NCBI GenBank assembly: GCA_945869755.1
Contig: CAMBPW010000061.1
Coordinates: 1-6,052 of the forward strand
Direction: 5' to 3'
DNA from: an uncultured Gemella sp.
Lineage (GTDB): Bacteria; Bacillota; Bacilli; Staphylococcales; Gemellaceae
DNA length: 6,052 nucleotides
Below the pieces are notes generated by a model that was not told the origin of the DNA, searched no databases, and was given only the letters and a program-made list of their open reading frames with translations. The position numbers were made by a program, and so were the translations under genes. The stretch's first letter is position 1. Every line of letters begins with the position of its first letter. Below are positions 1-6,033 of the stretch, in pieces.

Positions 1-875
1 ACGTTAGAGATCCAAAAATCTTCGAAAAAAACGGAGATAGCTATTTAGTACTTGGGGCTAGAGATAGTAACGACTATGGATGTTTGTTAATTTATAAAAA
101 TATGGAATATTTTAAAACAGTATATTCTAATAAAAATTTAGGCTATATGTGGGAATGTCCAGATTATTTTGAAGTTGATGGAAAAGAATTGTTTTTATTT
201 TCTCCACAAGGAATTGCAAATATGTACCCAGCTAACAAAAATGTTTATCAAATTGGGTATACTGTTGTTGAAGAGGGAATTGAAAGTTTAGAAAAAATAA
301 AAGATTTTAATATATTAGATTTTGGACATGATTTTTATGCTTCTCAAACTTTTATAGATGAGAATGGGGATCGTGTTATGTATGCTTGGATGTATGTGCC
401 TGATAGTAGCTATACAAATCCAACATCAAAATTTGGTTATCAAAATTGTTTGACTATACCTAGAGTTATTAATTTTTCAAATGGAAAATTAAGACAATCT
501 ATTCATTCTTCTGTAAAAAAACTTTTTGCTAAAAAAATAGAAGATAACACTTTTGAAATGGAAAGCTGGTATTTTAAACAAAAAAATGGAGAGAAGTTTT
601 CTATAACTATTGATAAATTAGAAATTAATTATTATAATAGTAAATTATCAATACTATTAAACGAAACGGGATATGGTAGAGATAATAGAATAGTAGATTT
701 AGATTTAAGAAATATTGAAATTATATTTGATAATTCTTCTATCGAAATTTTGGCAAATGATGGGGAATTTTCATTTTCATCTCGGTATTATCCAAAAAAT
801 CACAAAACTAAAATTAAATCTACTAATTATGAAGCATATAGTTTAGATGCAATAAATATTTTAGGAGAAAATTAA
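1..875 (+). CDS. scrB: Sucrose-6-phosphate hydrolase (GH32), 3' part only
   Basis: This is the C-terminal part (about 290 residues) of a cytoplasmic beta-fructofuranosidase that splits sucrose-6-phosphate into glucose-6-phosphate and fructose. The frame is open from the window edge (first whole codon at position 3), so the start and the N-terminal nucleophile motif (WMNDPNG type) lie outside; the family is usually about 480 residues. Visible GH32 landmarks are the RDP motif at nt 6-14, whose Asp stabilises the transition state, the EC motif at nt 153-158 (WECPDYF), whose Glu is the acid/base, the block DFGHDFYASQTF about 55 residues later, and a WM..PD..YTNPT stretch followed by LTIPR, typical of ScrB. 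The remaining ~140 residues fit the C-terminal beta-sandwich. Fructokinase follows after 1 nt, which supports sucrose over levan or inulin use. A TTG at 84 is only an internal leucine codon, not the start. Confidence 0.93.
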   Translation, partial: VRDPKIFEKNGDSYLVLGARDSNDYGCLLIYKNMEYFKTVYSNKNLGYMWECPDYFEVDGKELFLFSPQGIANMYPANKNVYQIGYTVVEEGIESLEKIKDFNILDFGHDFYASQTFIDENGDRVMYAWMYVPDSSYTNPTSKFGYQNCLTIPRVINFSNGKLRQSIHSSVKKLFAKKIEDNTFEMESWYFKQKNGEKFSITIDKLEINYYNSKLSILLNETGYGRDNRIVDLDLRNIEIIFDNSSIEILANDGEFSFSSRYYPKNHKTKIKSTNYEAYSLDAINILGEN

Positions 876-876
876 A

Positions 877-1827
877 ATGGCTGTTTTATGTATAGGAGAA
901 ATGTTAATAGATTTTATAGGTTCTGAAACAGGAACGATAGATAAAGTTCCAGGATTTAAAAAAGAAGCAGGTGGTTGTGTAGCAAATGTAGCTTGTGCAA
1001 CTAGAAAATTAGGACATAAAAGTTATTTGTTAACATCTCTTGGGCAAGACGGATTTGGAGATTTTCTTGAAGATATTTTACAAAAAGAAAATGTAGATTG
1101 TAAATATGTAACTAGAAAGCAAGATACTTTTACACCACTTGCTTTTGTCGCTTTAGATGATAAAGGAGATAGAACTTTTAGTTTTTATTTCAAAGGTTCT
1201 TCAGCTTTAAAGATTAGTAAAGAAGATGTTGAAAAAGTAGATTTTAGTGAAATAAAAGTTATACATTTTGCAAGTATTGCAATCCAAGAAGAATCTAAGG
1301 AAAGTCATTTGATTTTATTAGAAAAGGCTAAAAAATTAGGAATATTAATTAGCTTTGATGTTAATTTAAGATTTAATCTTTGGGAAAGTAAAGAAATATA
1401 TCTTAATACTATAAAAGAATTTTTACCGTATGTTGATATTCTAAAAGTAGCTGATAATGAGTTAGAATTTTTAACTGGCACAGTAGATATTGAGGAAGCA
1501 TTAAATAATGATTTTTCTCATATAAAATATGTTTTATATACTAAAGGCGAAAACGGGGCAGAAGTATATAATAATGGAAATGTATCTATAAATAATGTTC
1601 CAAATGTGAATGTAATTGATACTACTGGAGCAGGTGATTCTTTTGCAGGAGCCTTTTTATCAAAATTATTATTGGTTGATGACATTAATAATGTTTCTGA
1701 AGAAAAATTAAATGATATTGCTAAGTTTGCTACTAATTATGCAACGATAACTACTACAAGAACAGGAGCAATATCTAGTTATATGACTGAAGAAGAATTT
1801 AATGTTGAAATGGAAAAAATAAAATAA
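877..1827 (+). CDS. scrK: Fructokinase, PfkB/ribokinase family
   Basis: This 316-residue sugar kinase is of normal length for the family. It probably phosphorylates the fructose released by ScrB, with ATP, to fructose-6-phosphate in the cytoplasm. The N-terminus has the CIGEMLIDF strand typical of PfkB fructokinases, and the first PfkB signature region is AGGCVANVACATRKLG at residues 31-46. DVNLR at 161-165 and the second signature DTTGAGDSFAGAF at 248-260 are present, with the catalytic base Asp254 in the GAGD anion hole. The ATG is 1 nt after the scrB stop and its ribosome binding site AGGAGA (863-868) lies inside the end of scrB, so the two genes are probably translationally coupled in one operon. 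A strong hairpin closes the operon. Other PfkB kinases (ribokinase, 2-keto-3-deoxygluconate kinase) share the fold; the sucrose context makes fructokinase the best call. Confidence 0.92.
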   Translation: MAVLCIGEMLIDFIGSETGTIDKVPGFKKEAGGCVANVACATRKLGHKSYLLTSLGQDGFGDFLEDILQKENVDCKYVTRKQDTFTPLAFVALDDKGDRTFSFYFKGSSALKISKEDVEKVDFSEIKVIHFASIAIQEESKESHLILLEKAKKLGILISFDVNLRFNLWESKEIYLNTIKEFLPYVDILKVADNELEFLTGTVDIEEALNNDFSHIKYVLYTKGENGAEVYNNGNVSINNVPNVNVIDTTGAGDSFAGAFLSKLLLVDDINNVSEEKLNDIAKFATNYATITTTRTGAISSYMTEEEFNVEMEKIK

Positions 1828-1859
1828 AAAAATTCGTGGTTTACACCACGAATTTTTTT
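1826..1859. terminator. Bidirectional intrinsic terminator between scrK and prsA
   Basis: A perfect 15-bp stem (1826-1840 paired with 1845-1859) encloses a 4-nt loop TTAC. The core arms are AATTCGTGGT and ACCACGAATT, flanked by A5 on the left and T-runs on the right. Read on the + strand it gives a U-tract after scrK; read on the - strand the left A-run and the AT-rich DNA beyond it give a U-tract after prsA. The scrK stop overlaps the left base by 2 nt, and the prsA stop is 3 nt to the right, so one hairpin serves both convergent genes. Confidence 0.93.
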
Positions 1860-1862
1860 ATT

Positions 1863-2795
1863 TTATTTAGTTGTATTAAGTATTCCACTTATATAAGATT
1901 TAATTTCGTTTGTATCTCCTTTAACTTGATACTCATCAAATAATTTTTGTAATGATTTACTGTAAACAGTAGGATCTGATGTTACTGCAGAGTGTGCTAG
2001 TTTTTCTACTATTTCATTTTTAAGTTCATTGTAAGGAACTTCTTTAGTATCTAATACTTTAATTATGTGGTATCCGAATGGAGTTTTAACTAATTCAGAC
2101 ACTTCTCCTTTATTTAATGAATATGCTACGTTTGCAAATTCAGAAACGAAAGATGTATTTTCTTTTGCAGACCAACCTAATTCTCCACCATTAGAAGAAT
2201 TCGATAAATCTGTAGAGTATTCTTTTGCAAGTGTTGCAAAATCTTCTCCACTATTTATTTTTGCTAAAACTTCTTCAGCTTTTGCTTTAGCGTCTTCTTC
2301 ACTAATTCCGTTTGGAGTGCTATCACTTTTCACAGAAATTAAAATGTGTGCGATATTATATTGTTTTTTCTCTTTTTCATATTGCTCTTTAATTTTTTCT
2401 TCAGTTATGTTAGCATATTCGTTAATCATATATGCTTGAGTAACTTTTATTTTTAAATCTTCTTTATATTTATCAGCAGTTAGTCCTTGTTGTAATAATA
2501 GAGCTTCAAATGATTCTTTTCCACCATTTTGAGCTTGTATTTTTTCGTATGCTTTGTCAATATAAGCACTGTCTACTTCTTTTCCATATTTGTCTAATAA
2601 TATTTTTCTTGTAGCTAAGTTTACTGCTGATTTTGAAAGTTGTTGGCTTCCTATGTAATCCAAAACATCTTTTTGTGTTACATTTCCGATTTTTGTACTT
2701 ACATAATTTTCACTACTACCTTGTGAACAACCTGCAAGTGTTATTACTGATGCAGATAATATAACTGGTAATACTGCTTTTTTAAATTTTTTCAT
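1863..2795 (-). CDS. prsA: Foldase lipoprotein PrsA (parvulin peptidyl-prolyl isomerase)
   Basis: This 310-residue extracytoplasmic chaperone helps secreted proteins fold after export. The N-terminus is a lipoprotein signal peptide: KKFKK, a hydrophobic stretch, then the lipobox LAGC, giving lipidated Cys23 and anchoring the protein on the outer face of the membrane. Residues ~30-140 form the N-terminal chaperone region (KIGNVTQKDVLDYI at the start). Residues ~145-248 are a parvulin rotamase domain, with AHILI at 149-153, GEDFATLAKEYSTD at 183-196, GGELGW at 203-208 and TPFGYHIIKV at 238-247. The C-terminal helices (~250-310) complete the PrsA-type arrangement, and length is normal (B. subtilis PrsA is about 290). 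The ATG has a strong AGGAGG site (complement of 2805-2811) 9 nt upstream. The gene has its own promoter downstream of cls and ends at the shared bidirectional terminator. Confidence 0.95.
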   Translation of the reverse strand: MKKFKKAVLPVILSASVITLAGCSQGSSENYVSTKIGNVTQKDVLDYIGSQQLSKSAVNLATRKILLDKYGKEVDSAYIDKAYEKIQAQNGGKESFEALLLQQGLTADKYKEDLKIKVTQAYMINEYANITEEKIKEQYEKEKKQYNIAHILISVKSDSTPNGISEEDAKAKAEEVLAKINSGEDFATLAKEYSTDLSNSSNGGELGWSAKENTSFVSEFANVAYSLNKGEVSELVKTPFGYHIIKVLDTKEVPYNELKNEIVEKLAHSAVTSDPTVYSKSLQKLFDEYQVKGDTNEIKSYISGILNTTK

Positions 2796-2833
2796 TTTAT
2801 AATTGCCTCCTAAGTAATTAACTAACTTTTAAT

Positions 2834-2862
2834 AATATACCATATTTTAATTTTAAACTCAA
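2834..2862 (-). promoter_or_regulatory. Sigma-A type promoter for prsA
   Basis: On the - strand a -35 box TTGAGT (complement of 2857-2862) and a -10 box TATATT (complement of 2834-2839) are separated by exactly 17 nt. The -10 is preceded by TGG, an extended -10. The -35 begins 7 bp past the cls stop, so prsA can be transcribed independently. I saw no hairpin between cls and prsA, so read-through from cls is also possible. Confidence 0.72.
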
Positions 2863-2868
2863 TAAAAA

Positions 2869-4386
2869 TTATAATATCGGTGTTATTAATTGTGCAATAG
2901 CTTCCTTAATTCTAATTAAAATTCCACGTTTTTTATACTGTTCTATCGTTAAAATTTTTGAATTTTTTACATCTTTTTCAAATATTTCTCTAAATTGTTT
3001 TGTAGTTTTATCGTCATAAATAAAACAATTTACTTCAAAATTTAATTTGAAACTTCTATTGTCAAAATTTGCAGTTCCTATACTTGTAACTTCATCATCA
3101 ATAATTATACTTTTTGCGTGCAAAAATCCGTTGTTATACTCATAAACTTTTGCTCCCATTTTTGCTAAAATACCAGCGTAAGAATAATTTGCCCATCTTA
3201 CTAGAATGTGATCCCCTTTTATTGGAATCATAATCCTAACATCAACTCCTGACATAATTGCAATTTTCAGAGCGTCCATAACGCTATCGTCAGGAACAAA
3301 ATAGGGTGTTTGAATGTAAATATATTTTTTTGCTCTATTTATCATATCTAAATAACCGTATTTTATTTGTTCTAATTTTTTATCTGGGCCACATGTAACT
3401 ATTTGCATAGGGACATGATTATCAACTTTTTTATATTTTTGTATATATTCTTCTGTTAAATTTAAGAGATCGTTTGAATTATTTTTTAATATTTGAGAAT
3501 TCCAGTCGTTTATAAAAGAGAAGTTTAACGATGCGACTGCATCACCTTCTATTCTTAAATGAGTATCACGCCAATTCCCAAAATACTTATCATGACCTAA
3601 ATATTCATCGCCTACATTAAAACCGCCAGTATATCCTATTTTCCCGTCTATTACAACTATTTTTCTATGATTTCTGTAGTTAAGTCGCAAATTAATAAGT
3701 GAAAAAGTAGCTCGGAAGAAACTTTTTGTTTTTGCCCCGGCTTTATTTAAATTTTTTAAAGTGTATTTGTTTAATGTTCTTGATCCTATATCATCATATA
3801 AAATATTAACTTTAATACCTTCTGATAATTTTTTTTCAAGAAGTGCAAATAATTCTTTTCCAATATTATCTTTCTTTAAAATATAGTATTGAATATGAAT
3901 ATATTTTTTTGCATTTTTTATATCTTCAAACAATAATTCAAACTTTTCTTTTCCTGAAGTTATTATTTTTATATTATTTCTTTTTGTTAAAAATGCTTGA
4001 TCTGAGGTATAATTTAATTCTATTAACTTTTTATTATTGTATAAAATAGGCTCTTCTTTTAATATGTTAAAAGGTTCTTTTCTATTAATTAATTTTTGTT
4101 GATATTCTATTTTTTCAATAACCGCATAAGGGAAAATTTTTTCACGATAAATAGGTCTACCAAAAATTAAATATAATGCTAATCCTAAATAAGGTATTAA
4201 AAGAAGTAATAAAATCCATGCCCACGAACTAGAAGCATTTTGAAACTCAAGAAATATTATTGTAAGAACGATAAGTGTATTAATAATATAAAAAGCATAT
4301 ATAGTATTATATTCACTAAAAAAATTAATAATACTATTTATTAAACTTTTTATATTTGTGTTTTCTAAATATTGTGATAAATTCAT
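2869..4386 (-). CDS. cls: Cardiolipin synthase (phospholipase D superfamily)
   Basis: This 505-residue membrane enzyme is predicted to join two phosphatidylglycerol molecules into cardiolipin plus glycerol. Two hydrophobic segments at about residues 27-47 and 55-76 form the N-terminal membrane anchor (PLDc_N type), followed by GRPIY, a usual junction in Bacillota Cls. Two complete HKD motifs are present: His240-x-Lys242-x4-Asp247, followed by GYTGGFNVGDEYLG, and His423-x-Lys425-x4-Asp430, followed by IGTANFDNRSF. The blocks IQYYILKKD (165-173), WRDTHLRIEG (272-281) and IQTPYFVPDD (358-367) also fit bacterial Cls. Length is slightly above the usual ~480-490. The ATG is fixed by an in-frame stop two codons upstream (complement of TAG); the AAGGAGA site is 13 nt away, longer than usual. 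prsA lies downstream on the same strand with its own promoter. Which Cls paralogue this is cannot be told from the window. Confidence 0.94.
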   Translation of the reverse strand: MNLSQYLENTNIKSLINSIINFFSEYNTIYAFYIINTLIVLTIIFLEFQNASSSWAWILLLLLIPYLGLALYLIFGRPIYREKIFPYAVIEKIEYQQKLINRKEPFNILKEEPILYNNKKLIELNYTSDQAFLTKRNNIKIITSGKEKFELLFEDIKNAKKYIHIQYYILKKDNIGKELFALLEKKLSEGIKVNILYDDIGSRTLNKYTLKNLNKAGAKTKSFFRATFSLINLRLNYRNHRKIVVIDGKIGYTGGFNVGDEYLGHDKYFGNWRDTHLRIEGDAVASLNFSFINDWNSQILKNNSNDLLNLTEEYIQKYKKVDNHVPMQIVTCGPDKKLEQIKYGYLDMINRAKKYIYIQTPYFVPDDSVMDALKIAIMSGVDVRIMIPIKGDHILVRWANYSYAGILAKMGAKVYEYNNGFLHAKSIIIDDEVTSIGTANFDNRSFKLNFEVNCFIYDDKTTKQFREIFEKDVKNSKILTIEQYKKRGILIRIKEAIAQLITPIL

Positions 4387-4399
4387 AAACTATAATAAA

Positions 4400-4406
4400 T
4401 CTCCTT
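4400..4406 (-). promoter_or_regulatory. Ribosome binding site of cls with long spacer
   Basis: The - strand reads AAGGAGA here, 13 nt before the ATG at 4386, against a usual 5-9 nt. A TAG in frame immediately upstream of the ATG rules out a longer protein, and no nearer Shine-Dalgarno match exists, so initiation may be less efficient than for the other genes in the window. Confidence 0.6.
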
Positions 4407-4433
4407 TATAGTTGTTATTATTAGTTTACAAAA

Positions 4434-4442
4434 ATTATAGCA
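4434..4442 (-). promoter_or_regulatory. Extended -10 promoter element for cls
   Basis: The - strand reads TGC followed by a consensus TATAAT (complement of 4434-4439), an extended -10 element about 48 nt upstream of the cls start codon. No good -35 hexamer sits at 16-18 nt (the best is TATTAT, complement of 4457-4462), consistent with an extended -10 promoter. The AT-rich surroundings make chance matches likely, so confidence is moderate. Confidence 0.5.
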
Positions 4443-4445
4443 TTT

Positions 4446-4474
4446 TTGCAATATTTATAATATAATATATTGTA
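4446..4474 (+). promoter_or_regulatory. Probable promoter region for the small gene and rlmD
   Basis: The stretch contains TATAAT hexamers at 4456-4461 and 4461-4466 and TATATT at 4466-4471, all upstream of the small gene's ribosome binding site at 4488. TTGCAA at 4446-4451 resembles a -35 box but its spacing to these hexamers (4, 9 or 14 nt) is too short, so the exact promoter cannot be assigned. Some promoter is expected here because the cls gene on the left diverges. Confidence 0.35.
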
Positions 4475-4499
4475 TCAGTTAAAAAACGAGGAGAAATAA

Positions 4500-4655
4500 A
4501 TGACTAGCAACATTTTAGAACAATTAAAAAACAAATTTGAAGATTTTGCAAGTGAAATTGAAAATATTGAACCAGAAAAATTAGATTTAACACAAATAGA
4601 CCGACTAATTGCATTAGTAGAAGAATTAGATAACGAAATAAAAACAATAAAGTAG
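4500..4655 (+). CDS. Small acidic helical protein of unknown function (51 aa), upstream of rlmD
   Basis: A complete 51-codon gene starts at ATG 4500 with a good GAGGAG site at 4488-4493 (6-nt spacer) and ends at TAG 4655. The product starts MTSNILEQLK and is charged, rich in Glu, Leu and Ile, with no signal peptide or membrane segment. It should form two short amphipathic helices around the central EPEKLDLTQIDRLIALVEEL-type stretch. The DxxxIDRLI..(L/V)..L pattern reminds me of the small SE1561-like proteins of staphylococci and bacilli, but this is recall that I could not check. It lies 37 nt upstream of rlmD on the same strand, probably in one transcript, with a terminator-like hairpin just after its stop. 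Codon use matches the surrounding genes, and the strong ribosome binding site argues that it is translated. The function is unknown. Confidence 0.75.
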   Translation: MTSNILEQLKNKFEDFASEIENIEPEKLDLTQIDRLIALVEELDNEIKTIK

Positions 4656-4658
4656 TAA

Positions 4659-4681
4659 GGCGATATTATCGTCTTTTTTTT
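4659..4681 (+). terminator. Terminator-like hairpin between the small gene and rlmD (possible attenuator)
   Basis: GGCGAT (4659-4664) pairs with ATCGTC (4668-4673), including one G-U pair, around a 3-nt loop ATT. Eight T residues (4674-4681) follow. The stem is only 6 bp, so it is probably a partial terminator that lets some transcripts through to rlmD. It begins 3 nt after the small gene's stop codon and its U-tract ends 1 nt before the rlmD ribosome binding site. Confidence 0.62.
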
Positions 4682-4682
4682 G

Positions 4683-4687
4683 AGAGG
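4683..4687 (+). promoter_or_regulatory. Ribosome binding site of rlmD, abutting the terminator U-tract
   Basis: AGAGG, within GAGAGGA (4682-4688), lies 5 nt before the ATG at 4693. It follows directly on the T-run of the upstream hairpin. This fixes the methyltransferase start at 4693, and the product begins with a normal TRAM strand. Confidence 0.65.
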
Positions 4688-4692
4688 ACAAA

Positions 4693-6033
4693 ATGCGTAA
4701 AAAAATTTTATTAACGATAAAAAAAATAGGAATAAACGGAGAAGGTATAGGTTATTACCGAAAAAAAATAACTTTTGTACGAGGTGCTTTGCCAGATGAA
4801 GTAGTTAATTGTGAAATTGAAGAAGAAAATAATAAATATATAAGAGCAAAATTATTAAGTATAAAAGAAAAAAGTCCATATAGAGTAAATAATATAAAAA
4901 GAGAATTTTTAGAAAGTGGAGCTTACGGATTAATACACGTATCATACGATAAACAGTTAGAGTTTAAACGTAACATAGTTATAGATGCTTTTACTAAATA
5001 TTTGAATGTAAAAAATATAGAAAATAAAATAGAAAAAACTATACCTAGTCCGAAAGAATTTCACTATCGCAACAAAAACCAATTTCCAGTTGCTATAAAA
5101 AATGGAAAAGTAGTTGCAGGGCTATACAAAGAAGCAAGTAATGAACTTGTTGATATAAAAAATTGTCCAGCACAACACGAAAATGGAAATAAAGTTACAG
5201 AACTAATAAAAATGTACATAGCAAAATTTAAAGTTCCCGTATCAATTTCAAAAAGATTTAAAGGGATAAAATATATTTCAACACGCACATCTTTTTACAA
5301 TGGAGATGTTCAAGTTGTTTTAATAGCTAATACAAAAAATGTAGAAAACTTAAATAAAGTTGTAGCAGAACTAAAAAAAGAAAAAATAATAAAAAGTATA
5401 GTTTTAAACATTACAAACGATAAAGATCATTTAGTAATGGGAACAGAAAATATTTTACTTTATGGAAAAGATTATATTATCGAAAAAATAGGAGATATAA
5501 ACTATAAATTATCAGCAAATTCGTTTTTTCAATTAAACCCACTACAAACTAAAAATTTATATGATAAAGTAGTAGAATTTGCAAAATTAGAAAAAAATGA
5601 CGTAGTTTTAGATGCATTTTGTGGTGTTGGGACTATTGGACAATATGTAAGCAAGTATTGTAACAAAGTTTACGGAATAGATATTGTTGAAGAAGCGATA
5701 AAAAATGCTAATGAAAATATCGAACTTAATAATTTAAAAAATTGTGAGTATTTTGCAGGGGATGCTACGAAAGAAATACCTACATTCAAAAAGAAAGGAA
5801 TAAATTTTGATGTAGTAATAGTAGATCCACCAAGGACAGGATTAGAAAATTTAGCAAAACATCTTTTAACACTAAACTCAAAAAAAATAGTTTATGTTAG
5901 TTGCAATCCATCAACATTGGCGAAAGACTTAAAAATATTAACGAAAAAATATAAAATAAAAATAATTCAACCTATAGATATGTTCCCAGGAACTCCGCAC
6001 GTCGAGTGTGTCGCACTGCTCGTAAAAGCCTAG
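4693..6033 (+). CDS. rlmD: 23S rRNA (uracil-C5)-methyltransferase, RlmD/TrmA family, lacking the Fe-S motif
   Basis: This 446-residue enzyme is predicted to transfer a methyl group from S-adenosylmethionine to C5 of a uridine in 23S rRNA (U1939 and/or U747; Gram-positive RlmCD enzymes do both). Residues 1-60 are a TRAM RNA-binding domain (IKKIGINGEGIGYY, FVRGALPDE). LSANSFFQLNP is at 273-283. The SAM-binding loop LDAFCGVGTIG is at 306-316, with the acidic strand end GID at 328-330. VDPPRTGL is at 377-384, the nucleophile motif VSCNPSTLAKDL at 402-413 has Cys404, and the general base Glu438 is in HVEC. The family's C-x(n)-CGGC cluster motif is degenerate: SGAYGLIHVSY at 75-85 stands where CGGCQLxHxxY is usual, leaving only the fourth ligand position, Cys158. 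From about codon 435 the gene becomes G+C-rich with foreign codons, suggesting that its 3' end was supplied by an inserted element. RlmD, RlmC and RlmCD cannot be separated here. Confidence 0.9.
   Translation: MRKKILLTIKKIGINGEGIGYYRKKITFVRGALPDEVVNCEIEEENNKYIRAKLLSIKEKSPYRVNNIKREFLESGAYGLIHVSYDKQLEFKRNIVIDAFTKYLNVKNIENKIEKTIPSPKEFHYRNKNQFPVAIKNGKVVAGLYKEASNELVDIKNCPAQHENGNKVTELIKMYIAKFKVPVSISKRFKGIKYISTRTSFYNGDVQVVLIANTKNVENLNKVVAELKKEKIIKSIVLNITNDKDHLVMGTENILLYGKDYIIEKIGDINYKLSANSFFQLNPLQTKNLYDKVVEFAKLEKNDVVLDAFCGVGTIGQYVSKYCNKVYGIDIVEEAIKNANENIELNNLKNCEYFAGDATKEIPTFKKKGINFDVVIVDPPRTGLENLAKHLLTLNSKKIVYVSCNPSTLAKDLKILTKKYKIKIIQPIDMFPGTPHVECVALLVKA
5995..6033 (+). other. Putative attachment-site junction (att) of an integrated element at the 3' end of rlmD
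   Basis: The last 12 codons of rlmD read CCG CAC GTC GAG TGT GTC GCA CTG CTC GTA AAA GCC. Positions 5996-6030 are 21/35 G+C (60%), against about 34% in the 35 bases before, and the codons CTG, CTC, GTC and GCC are not the gene's habit (TTA, GTA, GTT, GCA). The encoded HVECVALL stays family-like. This fits a recombination crossover in the conserved CACGTxGAG segment, with the right-hand part supplied by a G+C-richer element. The following bases (6034-6052) are also richer in G+C than other gaps. The 3' end of rumA/rlmD genes is a known insertion site in streptococci (phage Phi-m46.1 in the rum gene). No integrase is visible in the window. Confidence 0.5.

Noticed and set aside
84..86. TTG as a possible start of a short GH32-like protein
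   Set aside because: The same frame is open to the window edge, and the RDP catalytic motif lies upstream at 6-14, so the gene is cut by the window and not shortened.
2065..2439. A 124-codon open frame on the + strand inside prsA
   Set aside because: It lies wholly antisense to the well-supported prsA, has no ribosome binding site and encodes a low-complexity Ser/Phe-rich sequence that mirrors the prsA codons.
2796..2868. A terminator between cls and prsA
   Set aside because: I found no GC-containing inverted repeat followed by a U-tract on the - strand here, only AT-rich promoter DNA.
3843..4049. A 68-codon open frame on the + strand inside cls
   Set aside because: It is antisense to cls, and its hydrophobic Leu/Phe/Tyr-rich sequence is the expected complement of Lys/Asn/Ile-rich coding DNA. 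It only mimics a membrane peptide.
4500..4655. Small gene as exodeoxyribonuclease VII small subunit (xseB)
   Set aside because: It shares only size and helical, acidic character. The typical XseB pattern and the neighbouring xseA are absent.
5064..5288. A 74-codon open frame on the - strand inside rlmD
   Set aside because: It is antisense to the clearly coding rlmD, with no start signal or recognisable motif.
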